In this document: in pieces, positions 33,525-48,500 of the stretch | How positions within the stretch are numbered: position 1 is the stretch's first letter | How the letters are laid out: every line of letters starts with the position of its first letter | Assembly (NCBI GenBank): GCA_012064415.1 | Contig: SSNU01000132.1 | Location: 109,956-173,955, forward strand | Reading direction: 5' to 3' | Origin: Gyrodactylus bullatarudis | Lineage: Eukaryota > Platyhelminthes > Monogenea > Gyrodactylidea > Gyrodactylidae | Length of the DNA stretch: 64,000 nucleotides | Program-made: the position numbers and the translations under genes | The notes under the pieces: generated by a model | What the model was told of the DNA's origin: nothing | Seen by the model: the letters and a program-made list of their open reading frames with translations, nothing else | Databases searched by the model: none

Positions 33525-36500
33525 CTATCCTGAATTCTTTCTCTCCATGTTTCTGACATGTGCCATAAGAAGCATTTTCAACTCGTCCAAATTAATCTTG
33601 CCATCATTGTTGAGATCGTAATTATTCAGGAGATTATCTCGAGTGTAGTTCAAGTCAACCTCGTCGAAATCCTAAAATTAAAAATCAGAATGAAGTTTTA
33701 AAATAGTTTCTCGAATTTTCTTTTCCAAGAGTTTATGCTGCAACTTCACTCAATCAAATTGAATCAAGCGGTCCATTTTTCAATAAAAACAATGCGAACA
33801 AAGCAAAAAACCATCATAATCAAAAGACTTTGGACACTCATATAAGCCCTCTTATTCTCGTCCTAGGTTCAAACCCTCTTGAATTTTGTTTGTGTCTCAG
33901 AAGCGTTGTAAGACTCTGAATGAATAATGGATTTTCCAATTTTTTGAAAATGGAATCAAAAAGCATACACTCTTACAGATTTTACGAAAAGAAATTTTAG
34001 AGACATTTTAAATTTCTATTTTTCATAAATTAAATTTCAAGAATTAGTTTTGACAGAATTGAAATATACAATGTATTATTATTCATTGATCGATAATTTC
34101 ATAACAAAATAAAATTGTTTTAAACACCGATATCCATTATTGAATTTACTATCGTGAGAGATTTCATGTTTTCATGAAATAATAGATCAAGAAGAGGGGG
34201 TTGAAAACTGAATTACTGTATATAATCTATGATGAAAAACTTTCTAGATATTTTCTTGAGAGAGACAAATTTCTAGCTATGCTTAAAAATGACATTCTTC
34301 CACCTCTAATAATCATTTAACAGAAATAAAGAAAATACTAGAATGTAATAAACAAAAGAAACATTTTTAATCAATTGAACGAGAAAAATTGATTGATTGA
34401 TCGAGAAAAAGAAAATAAGATCTTGAGGAAATTTTATTTTTCACATTATAAAGGATTATATCAAGATTCTACTAAAAGATTAAATGATTAATTTTAATTT
34501 CCGTGTTTGTACAATCTGACCAATTAAATTACAGTTTTATTTGAATAATTATTCATAAACGGATTAACAATGGGAATATCTAACTCTTGAAAATATCTTA
34601 TCACAGATACAAATGTCAAATAAATATCAAAGAAAACTAAGAGTGGACATACTAATATCCCAAAGTAAACTCAGTGAGTGAGTATTACTCACTGGACCTT
34701 TCAATGGGAAGGTGAATATTTTGAATTTCTTTTGTGAGATTAAATGATTTTATGTAGAAAAATGTAAAAAGTTTATTTCACCATTTTCTCAAAAATTTTA
34801 TCTGTCAAGGTCAGATTCAGCAAAAAAGAAATCGTTTATACTAAAACTCAGTCATTGGTCTACCAGAACCTTATATGCGATGAGCTCACCAAAAAAATTT
34901 TGTTTTGAATAAAACTAATTATTTTCATCAAGAAGACGTATATGATATCTGTATTATGAGGCCCACTTTTACTTTTAAAGTTTATTTTAAAGAAGAATAT
35001 GATCATTTTGGCCACAACTTTTCCAACTTTGAGCCAGAAAATTTTTTTGTGTTGATATTTGGTGGGTAACAAAACGAAGCCTATCAATTAGATAAATAAG
35101 ATATTATTTTCGGAAGATCCTCCGTTTTTGAGGGATTTTGAAACCTAAAATTTCATTAATTTTCAAGAAATTGAAATTCAACTCCCAAACGTTATTGAGA
35201 TGAATCTTAAGATCAGATTTAGCAAATTTGATTTTCTTGTCTAATCGTGATCCTGTAAGCATTTCTTACTTACCTTAAGAGCTAGTTCCAAGAGGTCCTT
35301 GAGGAATCCGGTCAACTCTTCATCTTGTATTGTCCCGTTATTATCCTAAAAATGTAGATTTGTATTCATAATATTAATTCAAGTCGTGATGTAATATTTA
35401 GATTCTGGACAATTCTCTCTTACTTGATCATAAAACTTGAAGATTTTTTCTATGTCCAACATTGTTATTCTTTCATTATTCTTGAATATTGGACAGCATA
35501 AAAAGTTGTCTTTAACTGGTAACAATCTAAAGATAAATTTTATCCTTTAAATAACTTTACAATAACTCATCATGAGTATTTAAAGAATTCTGTTCAGTGT
35601 TCTATCATTTATGTTCAATCATTTCGACTGAATACTTTATTTAGTAATTAATAACTACGAAATTACACAGGTCTTAACACCGGTTTGATATATTCTAAGT
35701 AAGCTAAGAGATAAAAGTGCAATTAAAAACTCTTTTTAGAATGAGTAGAAAGGATTTTTAAATTATGTCTAGATCCAATAAAAAATTCTATTTCAAACAC
35801 AAGCTGATTGATCTTCGGATCATTTTCCGATACAAACTCTGATTGTTAAATTGGAGAATAGATCCCCCCCCTCTGACTTGGAATCGTGTTGGTCTTTTTA
35901 TTATCGATGTAAGGGATTCGTTTTCGTGTTATCGATGTTAAAAAGACCTTAGTCTCTTTGTCATTCCGAAAAATTATTACGAAACAAGAGGGGGCTAATC
36001 ATTTAGTATGTAAGGTTTTTAGCCACTCCGATAAATAGAAACTCAATGCCAATTTTATGCGACACCTTTTTAACCAAATAATCTTTTTAACTTACCTTGC
36101 CATTTCGCTGAGCTGGAGTTTACCATCGTTGTTTTGATCAAATATTTTTAGCTATAAAAAAGGTTTCAGTTGAATGTTTAAAATAATGTAAGATAATCAA
36201 CGAACAATGCTGTCTGTATAGGAAATTATAGTATCATCACTCGGCGGAATATGATCTGACCTGGTGAGAATTTTTTTTAGAAAATCCTGCATTTTAAAAG
36301 AATATTTTACAAACAATGATCATAAATTGATTTTAGCAGAAACTACTTTGAGTTCATCTGCTTCGATGAATCCACTGTGATCTTTGTCGAATTCCTTCCA
36401 AATCTTGAATAAAAATATTAATAATGAATGTAACTACTTTGAAGTAACGAGACAAGTAGAAAAATAATTTTCAATTAATAATGTTTCTTTCTTAACCCTA

Positions 36501-39500
36501 GAACGAAATCTCGGGTTATTTTTCACCCCATTTGTATTGAAACCCCCATAAGTAAAATAAATATTTCGGACGAGGGTTAATTAAAATTGAACTTGGATTT
36601 GAACATTTGGCCAACTCCATTTATCTGAATATTATTGAAAACTGACTTATAAGGACGCCAACGAAAAAGGATGTATATCGAAATATTGCACGTAAAATAT
36701 TGCCTAAAATCAATTTTCGACATTCGATACTCTCAAATAGATGATTTACTCTCATTGGAGGTCCATTCATTCGCTAGTTTATTTGATTCGATTTTCCCTA
36801 TCATTCCAGTTATTTTGATCAAATGATTTTTGATTCATTTATACATTCATGGACCTTTCAACCCCAGATATATAGATGATTTTTTACTGGTCTTAAGTCT
36901 CCTAATAAATCAAGATGGTTAATTGTAAAAGATTAACTTTGGTTGAATATTTTCTAACATAATTTTTCTATCTTCATGATCTACGCAGTCAAACAGTCAT
37001 AAAGATTTGCTTGCCTCTTTTCTAACAAGAGTCACGCTTATTTACTTTGGTGTCCCAGGGAGAGAGTAGATATAATTCAATCCACTCCATAGTGAAGTAG
37101 CTATTGATAGAAAATCGAATGGAAGAAAATAGTTTCCTAAACATGATTCAACTACATAGAGGGAGAAAGGATCGTAACGTGTAAGAGAAAAGATACTAAT
37201 GATCACTAGATAAAATATTTCGTATAAAATGGAGCTCAAGGCATCTAGATTCTGGAAGAAGCGTGATTAGTTTCGAAATAAAAACTCTTATTATTTATTT
37301 AGTAAATATTTATTTTAATTCCTTACAGACCAGTTCAAATATGGTGGATAAAATACCCTGATTTTGAATGAATTTCTGACAGGTGGGTGTAGATAATATT
37401 TGGATCTCAGCACCAAAACTTCAAAATTGCATGAAAAATGGTGAACAGTGAAATTTGAAAAAAATATTGTTTAAGATTCGATTCCTGAGTACTAGTATGA
37501 GTATATATTTTTATAATAGACGTTTTTAGATTTATTTTCATGATAATAATTTTCATTCCAACGAATTAGGGAATCGATCAAGACTTACTTTCATGAATTG
37601 AACGCTCGAGGGAAGATTCTTTTCGTTACGAAAGATGAACAAGAACTCTTCGTCTGTTGGCAAGAGGGCTGCCAACTCTTGAATGTCAATTTTTGAATCG
37701 TTATTTGTATCTAGAGAATCCAATAGTTCATGGACAATTTCTTCAATTTGATCTGGCGTTAATTCCTATATTAAAAATAATAACCAATTGATTTCGGTCA
37801 TTTTAATACCAAAATTGAATTTCTTCCGAAAAGTATACAAAAAATAATACATGTCAAAAATCTTCTATTCTTATTTGATCAAAGTCATGGAGAAATTCCC
37901 AGTATCCAGACAAATAAGCGAAATATCAAAAGTGTTTGCTCTATTTTTCCATAAGACGTGATATTTTAATAACTTGAATATATATAACTGTATTTAAAAA
38001 TCATAAATTTTGTATTTTTATGCCATAAAAGACTAGCAATCTAATGGGGGTTTTTTGAATTGGTAAAATTATCTGGTCATTCAGTAAAAAACATTGCGTT
38101 GCTCGGTTAACCCTCGCCCTATACAATGTAAAAATTACAAATAATACCTCTGGGGTACATATGGACCCCATTCATTTTAATGTGAAAAATTTAGGTTTTT
38201 TAATAAAAAAAAAATTTATATATAAAAATTTATTGTTTACACAAGTCACAAATAATTTCATAATGTTCATCACAAACATTTTTCGAGCATTTTGAACATA
38301 AAGATCGAATTTTTTTGTCTCTTGACCTTGGACAAATGACGCATCTTCCTTTTGACACGCTGATTTTCCTACTTGGAGTTTCAGAGGAAAGATTTGAGAC
38401 CTTTATCCTCTTAGCTAGTGGTGGCTGAGACGGTGTACTTTCAATATTCAAAAGCTGATAGGATAGGTTTTTCAGAAATATTCTTCTGGTGCATCTTTTA
38501 GAACTTTTGATCATAGGCCATTTCAATCGATACAAAACAAAGGCATTTACGGCTGCTATATCCAAGATATTCCAAAACAAAGACAGTGGCCATCGCTTAG
38601 TAGATCTTCTGCTTGTATAGTTACCGACTAACTGATCAAGAGTGTCAACTCCACCTTTTGTGGAGTTGTAATATTCAATAATTTCTGGTTTATTACCAGT
38701 ATCATCAGGCTTTTGATGTAGTGTTGAAAGTAGAACAACAGGCTTATTTTTTTGGCTTATTTTATCGCCAAATCGCATGATAACGACTCGATCGCTGAAT
38801 GCATATTCTAAGGTTCCTTCAATAATTTTATTTGATTGAAAGCCGACAGGTAGGAAAGTTCTAGATTTTCTACACGTTCCAACAAGAGCTGTCTTTTTGG
38901 AGAACAAATACTTAGCAAGATCAAAAGTTGTGAAGAAGTTGTCACATGTGATCGTTCTTCCTTTATTTATAAATGGATATGATAATTCTCTCACTACTCT
39001 TTCACCTTGGCCTCTCTCTGGAAGATCATTTTCTTTTCCGATATAAACTTGAGCATTGCAAAGATAAGAATTCTTCGCATCACAAAGAGCCCATATTTTC
39101 ATACCGTATTTAGCTGGTTTAGACGGAATATACACTTTGAAGGGACATCTTCCCCTAAACCCAACAAGTTGCTCATCAACTATTACTTGTTCTGATGGAT
39201 TGTATGAGAGTTGACAATTTTCAATAAATTTTTGAAATAAGGTTCGTATTGGGCCAAGTTTATCCCTAGATGATCCTTGGATTCTATTTTCTCTATCATC
39301 AAACCGAATGAATTGCTTTATTATACAGTATCTTGAATGAGACATAGAGTTCTTTATGAATTGATAGCAATGTTCATCTTCCCAAAGTTCTCTAAGCTCC
39401 ATTTTCCTTTGTCTAACTACTCCAAAATAAATTGTTATTCCAATCCATTTGTAAAGTTCTTCAGACGTTATTCTTGATCTTCCCGAATTCTTGAAATCCA

Positions 39501-42500
39501 TATATTTATTTGTGTATTTCACAATATCCTGTATCATATTTGCATCGATAAATAGTTCAAAGAAATCTCTTTCTGACACTTTATTTCTTGAATATTTGGT
39601 AAGACCAGGCGTTTCTCGAAATATATTACAACTTAGGTTTCTTGAAGTAACTGGATTTACATTGCAATATTCAATTCGTCCATCTTTAGATGAGATAGTA
39701 GCTCGAAAAGATACCTCAGCAATTTCATCAATTCCATCTGAGTAATCTTGATCCTCTTCTTCGAGATCTAACAGGATATCTTCTTCATTATCACTAGAAC
39801 TTGGCTGATAATCTGGATCAGAAGATGCATCAGAATCAAGAAATAAAGATATTTCAGGACTGTCTAGTACGTCTGATCGGCAAGTCATAATTATAATGAA
39901 TGAACATTCTTTTCCTAGTCAAAAATTTCGTTTTTTAGTATGGGGTCCGTTTGGACCCCACTGATAAAATTTGACACATTGTCTTATAAAAATATTTCCG
40001 AAGAAAACAAGCAATGAAACATGTTTATCTAAATAAATATTTGTTCAATGATAGTATCATGAGGATTAGAAAAAAAAATTATTTGTCTAACTTAAGAAAT
40101 AATATTACAATTGAAAATCAAAATATTTTTGGGGTCCGTATGGACCCCAGTACAGGGCGAGGGTTAAAATATAATAAATTTTTAAGGAAGAAAGAAAATT
40201 AAGAACTGAAGAACATGATCAAATTTTATACTGACTTTACTCATGAAAGAATATTTGTTTATGATAAAAGCTATATAACGCTATGCCCAAAATAATCTGT
40301 TATTGTTGTGTCACTTTTTAGATGAAGTGAAAAATTTCTTTTTAAGCCTACTGATGGAAGCAAAATTTTTCTATTCTAAAATGATTCTCTTTTAAAAATG
40401 TCAAGAGAAAACAAAAACTTTTAACAAGAACATTGTTTACCCCAAATTCTGCCGTAGATTTGTTTCAAAAAGTTTAAAAAATCATGAACCAAATATTCCA
40501 ATTCTTCTTGTTTAATTTATGAAATTCTCTTCTTTTTTTAAATAGATTTGAAACGACCATTTTTACTAGGATGAATTTGATTTGGAATAAAAATTTCAAT
40601 CCCAATTTATAAAAATTTAAAAAATTATTCTCTTATAATAGTATCAATGTTTTACAAGAGGAATTTACATAAAATAATGATGGTAGCAATATTCTTCTGA
40701 CATTAAAATGAGTAAATATGTTAATTCGACAGAATGAACAATTATATTACATAATGTAATATAATGTATTATTATATGTAACAACAAATTTTATTAGGAT
40801 TAAGTTACATATTTAAGAATCTACCTAATAATGCTTTTTAATTTATTTTTTTCCGGACATCACTTAAGAAATGATAAATAAACATTGTTTTTAGGGAAAC
40901 TATTGTGTTTAATGACATCTTAAATTTTCTAAATTCCCTAATTATTTTCGATTATTTGCTTTATCGTTTTCTCATGTTTCCTGTGTCATATACTACATCG
41001 AAATCAAAACAATATCATTAATCTATAAGCACCAGTTGCACCAGTTCTGATCAAGTTTGGTCTTGCAATTTAAAAAATGTGTAATTAAAAATTTTTTTTG
41101 TAAAGTTGAAAATAGGGCCAGCTAAATTTAGAAAGAATAAAGTTTCAAAAAAATTGATAATACTTTGACCACAGAATTCACAATATCATTGTTACACATT
41201 GTAACATATCTCATTTTTATATTTTATGAATACGTAATTGGAATTTTTCTTTGTATTCGATCGTGCAAGGGGATTCATTTGTAATCTAAAATATTATTCA
41301 AAATAATTATGAATAATATATCCACATGAATTTTCATAAGCGTCCAGGGACAAAGATGCATAGAATAGATGACAACAGAAATTTGTGGGTGAAGAAGAAA
41401 TTATTCATCAATCACTTTAAACCAAACCTGTGTGTTCAGAAAAATTACTCTTATAATCTTCAATTACCCTGGCCTATGTGAGCTTTTTCACTTTTCTCTT
41501 AACTGTTGCTATTTATTGAAGAGTTTTGGTGTTTTTTCAGCTCACATTATATTCTAAATTTTCAACTTTTACTATACTTCTTTCAAAATTTGTATACAGT
41601 CAATAACCAAGAGAGAAACAAGAATAGTGGAATGACAAATCAGACGTAGCTTCTCAAAAATAGTGGAATGATATGGTGTATTCGAAGGTATATAAGGCAA
41701 TTTCATACCCTCACACACATCCATGTGTTTGACTCAGAATCTTAACATTGAAGTATAGGGAGGGTAATTATGATTAAGTCGTATGCAATGAAACCAGTAA
41801 TTAGCAATTGAAGTTAATTTTTTAACATTACACAACAGAAAACAAGAGAGTTTACATGTTTTTCAAGGTTTATGATATGAGTCATATCTTATTTTTCATT
41901 ATTTTGTGTAAAATTGATAGAGTACTTTTTTTCCATCTTGGATCAACTGGTCAGGATGAAAAAATTTTCTTCTTGATCTGATCTAATTTCGAAGAGAAAT
42001 TTTGTGTTGTCACTCTAAAACAAAAATTATATTTGTGTAAAATCTATTCTGGAAAAATTTCTCCCCTTCGATTTAACGTTAATTTTTGTTGCAAACGAAT
42101 AAAGGATATCTTGAAAGCAGCAACAGATGAAAATCAATTTTGGAAGAAAAAATTATTTTTGATCAGGATCGGATCTCAAAACGTTGATCACAAACGGGGT
42201 TTCTTTAGTTTTCTCAGAGAGTTTAATCAACGAAATAAAAATCGACCCTTACTCATGTCATCGACCGAGAAAATTAGATCAGATCAAGAAGAAAATTTTT
42301 TCATCCTGACCAGTTGATCCAAGATGGAAAAAAAGTACTCTATCAATTTTACACAAAATAATGAAAAATAAGATATGACTCATATCATAAACCTTGAAAA
42401 ACATGTAAACTCTCTTGTTTTCTGTTGTGTAATGTTAAAAAATTAACTTCAATTGCTAATTACTGGTTTCATTGCATACGACTTAATCATAATTACCCTC

Positions 42501-45500
42501 CCTATACTTCAATGTTAAGATTCTGAGTCAAACACATGGATGTGTGTGAGGGTATGAAATTGCCTTATATACCTTCGAATACACCATATCATTCCACTAT
42601 TTTTGAGAAGCTACGTCTGATTTGTCATTCCACTATTCTTGTTTCTCTCTTGGTTATTGACTGTATACAAATATTATTTTCAATGAATTTTAAACTTTTA
42701 TCATTATTTTTGTGTCACTATTGATGAACCATAAAAAAATGTACAATGTAAAAAAATCTTTTCTTATATATCTTCAAATCTAAGTTGGTGGAATAGAAAA
42801 ATAAAACTAATTGATATGAAGTTGAGAATCTATGATTTTTAAGAAAACCTCGATTTTTTTATCAAAAATTCGTATATGTTAAAGATTTTTTGGAATCCTA
42901 CTCATGTTGCTCACTAGACATGGGTGAAATTTTTGAAACTGAAATCGTACCACTTTTTATAATTATAATTTTACATCTATAAGCCTTTCACTTTTACGAT
43001 TTGAAGAAAAAAAATTACGATATATATGGTAATTTTTCAAATTTCGATATGCTACCAAAATCCCGTTTATTCAAACTTTGCACTAAAATTTGTGGGAGAG
43101 TGATCAAAAGTTAATTTTCAGGATTACAATAAGACAAGGAAGTCGAGTATACTGAATCTGTTTTAATGCATAACTTCATTATCGTTTGGGAGTCGAATTT
43201 CGATTTTTTGATCATTTTCACTACTTGAAAATGAATGAAATTTCGACAAATCGAAATCCCTCGAAAATGGTGGATTTTTCGAAAAATTTATCGGCAATAT
43301 TTGGCTTTCTTTTTTTGATCACTCTCTCACTTTGAAATCAATAAAAAAGAAATTTGCTTTTGTAGTATTCAAGCTTTGATAGAATGCAATTATAAAATAT
43401 TCCCTTTCAATCAGTTTATTTCTTAGTTTTAGGTCAGAGTATTAAATCTGATTGATTCAACATCTAAAATAATTTATCATGCTCCATCATTCACTGAATT
43501 TCACCTGTCTGAATAATAATATTCAGTGAATATGGTATTCAAAAGAATTATTTGAAATAGAAATTTTCAATGAATTTGAAAAAATATGCATTTTTGTTCT
43601 TGATTGCTCAGTGTATAGTAAAATGGCTCCCAAGTAGAGAACAAAATTTCACGCTCGATCAGCTCTGAATGGAGCCGATACACCTACAGGACGTAATTTT
43701 GTCGCCTATCAAGTTTTTTTTTTATTCACACAGACTTCAAGTAGACAAAATGGAACAAATTTTTCAATCAATAGTTTTTTGGAAAGATATTTTGGGAAAT
43801 TTTCTCTTAACGACATTTCCCTCACACTAAAAAAAATTTGATAATATCGTTTTCTTGCGTTTAGAAAAATTTAATAGCATGTTTTAATGAGAGGTTTGTT
43901 GATCTACAAAACTTTTCGAACAAAATTGAAAACTTTAGTGTTAATTGAAAAAATGTATTTTTCCATAATTAATAAATTCGCCAATTGATATGATAAAATT
44001 AATTTTCAAGTATTTCAACATCATTCCAACAAACTTCGCTCCAAAATATCTACTCATGATTCTGTAATAAAAAAATTATGAAAATTTTTAATGTTTTATT
44101 TCCTAGATTTTAATTTGAATTCACATAATTTCTTTCAGCAAAGTTGCGAAAAGGACTCAAATCTTAATACTAACTTGTTTCAGAAATTTTAGTTCTATAA
44201 TATTCAATCACTGTGGAAACAAAAACAAATTTTAGGAACGCATGCAAATCTCTCGGAATGTTCCATTTAGTCTAGTCATAAATTATCATGATCTCGAACT
44301 AGGAGACAGCATTGACACGTAGCTAGCCAATAATTTAATATCGATTTCGAATCTACAATTAGTATTTTAAATTTTTTAGTATAATTGATATTATTTTCCT
44401 ATTTTATTTTAATAATGAATATATTTTTATTTCATCTCAAAAAAGCATTTTTTTAGACGGTTGTCAGAGAGTAATATTCTATAGGAATAGACGCTTCTAT
44501 AAAAAAATGATGGAGTAAATTCCTATAATCACACTAATTTCAAGCGTCATTCAATGAAGTTTAATCCAAGTAAGAGATGGAGGAATTAGAGACCAAAATT
44601 CTTAAAATTATTAATGTGAAATTTCCCTCACTTTTTTCTCAACTTGAAAATTTCTCAAGTACCTCAGCTAAACTTAATTTTCATTCGAAACAATTGGGTG
44701 GAGTAGATTATTCCAACTTGAAAGGAAAATAATTTCGTCTACCATTGCTACTACTAAGTAAGTCAAAGAGAAGAATAATTTATTTGAAGGGGAAAAAAAT
44801 CTTGTAAAGGATAACAATCCAGTTATTTTAAGGGGTAAAACAAAAAGAGTTTCGTAAACAACATCATAATAACTCTTTAAAGTGAACAATGTTTTTCCTT
44901 TCCTCACCAAATTTCATTTGATTCAACCTCAAGTACATAACAATGTCTACATGAGAAAAAGAAAGCATAGTCTGGTCTGGTACTGTTACTGCTGCATTTA
45001 TGAATGATATCAATATAGAGAGGTTCTCCGAATGGTCAACGATACTCTTCAATAAACATAGCTGTACCAAAAGTTTTTTTCTTATTAGTGAATGAAATAA
45101 AGATCAGATAGATCATTGAATTATTCTAAAACTTGATCAAAGATTTTCTATTCCAGTTTCTGATTAGTTAATTCTTATGAGCAATCAAAACTGTTGAAAA
45201 TTTTTCAAGTCTTTAAAGTGAATAATCTATCATTTTTCTTGTGAAAGTGAACTTTTCTAATCTTACAGTTATTGCCCAATATTTAATGATAAAAAATATA
45301 TTAAGTATCAATCATGCAACGAAATATAGTACGATGGAAGGACTAAAAATACAGGAGCAAACATTGTCTGTCAATATGCTTAGTGCTTATTTCTTTAAAT
45401 ATATTTTATCATAGACTAATTAATAATTATAATTAGTCTATAATGCTTACTTTATTTCTGTAATGTATTTGATTCAACCAACGACATTATTTCCAAACTA

Positions 45501-48500
45501 AAATAGGAGCTAGGGAAATTCTGTAAGAAATATTGAATCAGAATTATAAACCTTTCAAACACTGAAGAAGGTGCTTCACTATCGAAAATCTTGTTATATT
45601 TAGGCTAATTTGGAGTCTATGACGTATGATGTCATAATTTATGATAAAGTTCAAGATTGAATGAAAAGAAAAGAAAAATAACCTCGTCAAGTTAACCGTA
45701 CATGATGAAGAATTACGTAAAAGACCTAGTTATTTAGCTTGATGAGTTCCTTATTAACCTTTATGTCGTTATTGATAGAATTTATCAAGGATAATGAAAA
45801 TGTAAAGGGTTAATTTTTGCGTTCATTTTCGTTTTACTTCGATCCTTTTTACTAAATGACTAATGATTGATAAGCATCAATTTATTCTTTATTAAATCAA
45901 TAATTATGCTCAAAATTGAAAATCAATTAGAAGAGATCCGTGCTTGCTCAGAAACAAAGTTAATTCATACAAAGAGGATAGTCATACAATCCTTTTAGAA
46001 GAGACTTGCTAAATTCATTTTTATCGAAATTTCGAACTAGATAATAATAATAGAATACCTAAATTTATATTCAAGGATACACTCAAGACAAATAATGTTA
46101 TTTATAATACCGAAACCAATTCTTTTAAATAAATAATTTATTATTTTCGTAATTGTTACAATTACGCTTGATTACACATTTACGTTATAATTTTGAACCA
46201 AGTAGTTCTTCAGGGAGCTAATCTTAATTTTAATTTTCTTTCAAGTGATGAATTATATTATCAGAGTTATTCCTCTAATAATTCTGATTACTATAACAAT
46301 CACTGTAACTTTTATAATCCTTATTCTTTAAGAAATACTACACCTTTCTCTCCCCTTTCTTTTACTACAGATAGACCAATACAAGCCAGAAGACAACATA
46401 GTCAGGTAGCAAGCGAATAACATTTACGTTATTTCTAAGAGTATACAGTAGACATAATTTTTAAGTTCTTGATTTTATGCTTTCATTTGATAAAAAATAA
46501 GAGAAGAAACAATTAAACTTATTGTCGTTTACCACCCATTCGATAGGAAATCCATTAATTTCCTGGAATACGCAAAAAGCTCAGCTCTATCATTTGTCAA
46601 ACACGTGCTATACTAATTCAAAGAAAGTTTATTTTTTCCAAAAATTTAATTTTAGGTCTTAGAAAGATCGATTCTCTGGGACATTAAGGGTTAAATCAGA
46701 ATTTCACGTCAAATAAATATTTAATAAGTTCTGGATACGCCCTGAAAAAATCCGGTCAATTTGAGAAAGATTTACAGTTTTAGAGTAAATAGGATTTATG
46801 CATATTAGAAAATCAATGTAGGCAATGTTTAGAGGCTGAAGAAATTATTCTGAATTAAATATTATAATTAATGAATTTTCTCACATCTCTGGCCTGTTTT
46901 GGTAGGAGACTTTCGATTAATTCTGATATAAAATGAGTCAGTTCTTCTCCTTCGATAAATCCATTGCCTGAAAAAGAAAGGTTGAAATTCTTTTAAAAGA
47001 TTGACCAAACCATCAAATTAGAAGAAAACTTATTTTTACTGGAATAATTTTGGCAAATCTGGATGTTTTTTAAATTGAGAGAAAAATTTAGATTTAGTTT
47101 TTTTAAAGTACTTTTAAAAACACATTTATTATAAAAGATAAATCTTAAATTCAAACATGTGAAATTGATGTTAAAGAGTTTATACAAACATTCTGCTTAT
47201 ATGAGAAAAAAAATTTACTTGTATGATATGTTGAAATCCCATGGAGATCATAATTAATTTCACACACCTTTATACTAGATATTTTGTTTTCAAGATCAAA
47301 AGTGCTTGTAGATTTCTTTGTCTTGTAAGAAAAGATGGAAAGTTTCTTTTAATGAAATTAAACTTTGAAATTAATTCTTGTTGAACTGTGCAACACTAAA
47401 TTTGATAATTCACATTTTACGCTGATTACAATGATGTATTTCATGTTTTCTTCAAAATGCAAGGAGAAAATTTAGAGCAGTTCAAATATTCGTGAGTACA
47501 AGACATAGACATATATAGTAGTTCAACTCATGTCGATTTTGAGAAGTTTAAAGTAAAATTTCATTAATGAGCCGAAAATTTTTATTGGTTACAATAATTT
47601 CTCAGTGATCATCTAGAGAAATATTCATCCGATCTGGCTACAAAAAATTTTCAAGATTTCAAGAATGCGGACAAAAGAATGTTGTTTAATATTAACAATG
47701 TTTGGGAATAACTAATAATAGTAAAATAAGCACTATTCTGAACCAACTATGAATGAATAATTGAAAATTTCTTGTTAGTCCGCTTGAAAGACGAAAGTAT
47801 CAATTTAGAACGGTAATATTGTCCTACTACATCTAAGATATTTTGATTTTGAATAATATAAAACGTTTATGCCTTATTATTTGCGTGTTCTCTAATCTTC
47901 CTCATGAATCCAAATCAGAAAGTATCAATCTCAGAGAACACATCAAGTTTTTAGTTTAGAGCCATCAGATCACAGAGCATCAATGAAAAATAGTAGGATT
48001 ATAATTTTTATTATCGATTATGGCCTATTACGTATTTTTTATTTGATCTTTAAAAATGGGCTCATATCCTTTTAATTCATGAAATTCAAAGCCTCGCTGT
48101 TCAATGCAGTGTGCAAAAGAGAAATAAGAATAAATCAAGAGAAATCCCTTAAAAATAGAAAAGAGGTGACAAGTATCTTTTTTTAAAATAATGGGTAGTT
48201 ACAATTAAATCTACATAATACTTGATTGTATAAAAATAACGGAAAATCTTATTAGCTCCATAATACAAAAACTCTATAGATAATATTTCTGTACACTAGG
48301 TTAGGGGGAGAAATAATGATTTTTTTAAATAAACATCAAAGTTTTCTTTCATCGTATTCCTAAAAACATAGTAAGTACGTCTAAAAATAGAAATTCAATT
48401 TTTTAATTTCATATAAATATAAGGGTCTGTTAGTTTTAGCCTAAGGAATGGTGAGAAAATAGAACAAAGAATACTTGCAGGTTAGTTTAACCTGGACAAG

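Noticed and set aside
42033..42317. 94-codon frame, identical in both foldback elements
   Set aside because: Identity simply reflects the recent copying of the whole element. It resembles no transposase, and part of it overlaps the inverted arm.
44674..45070. Two minus-strand frames in calbindin intron 2
   Set aside because: Overlapping, AT-driven, no domain and no phase-compatible link to calbindin exons.
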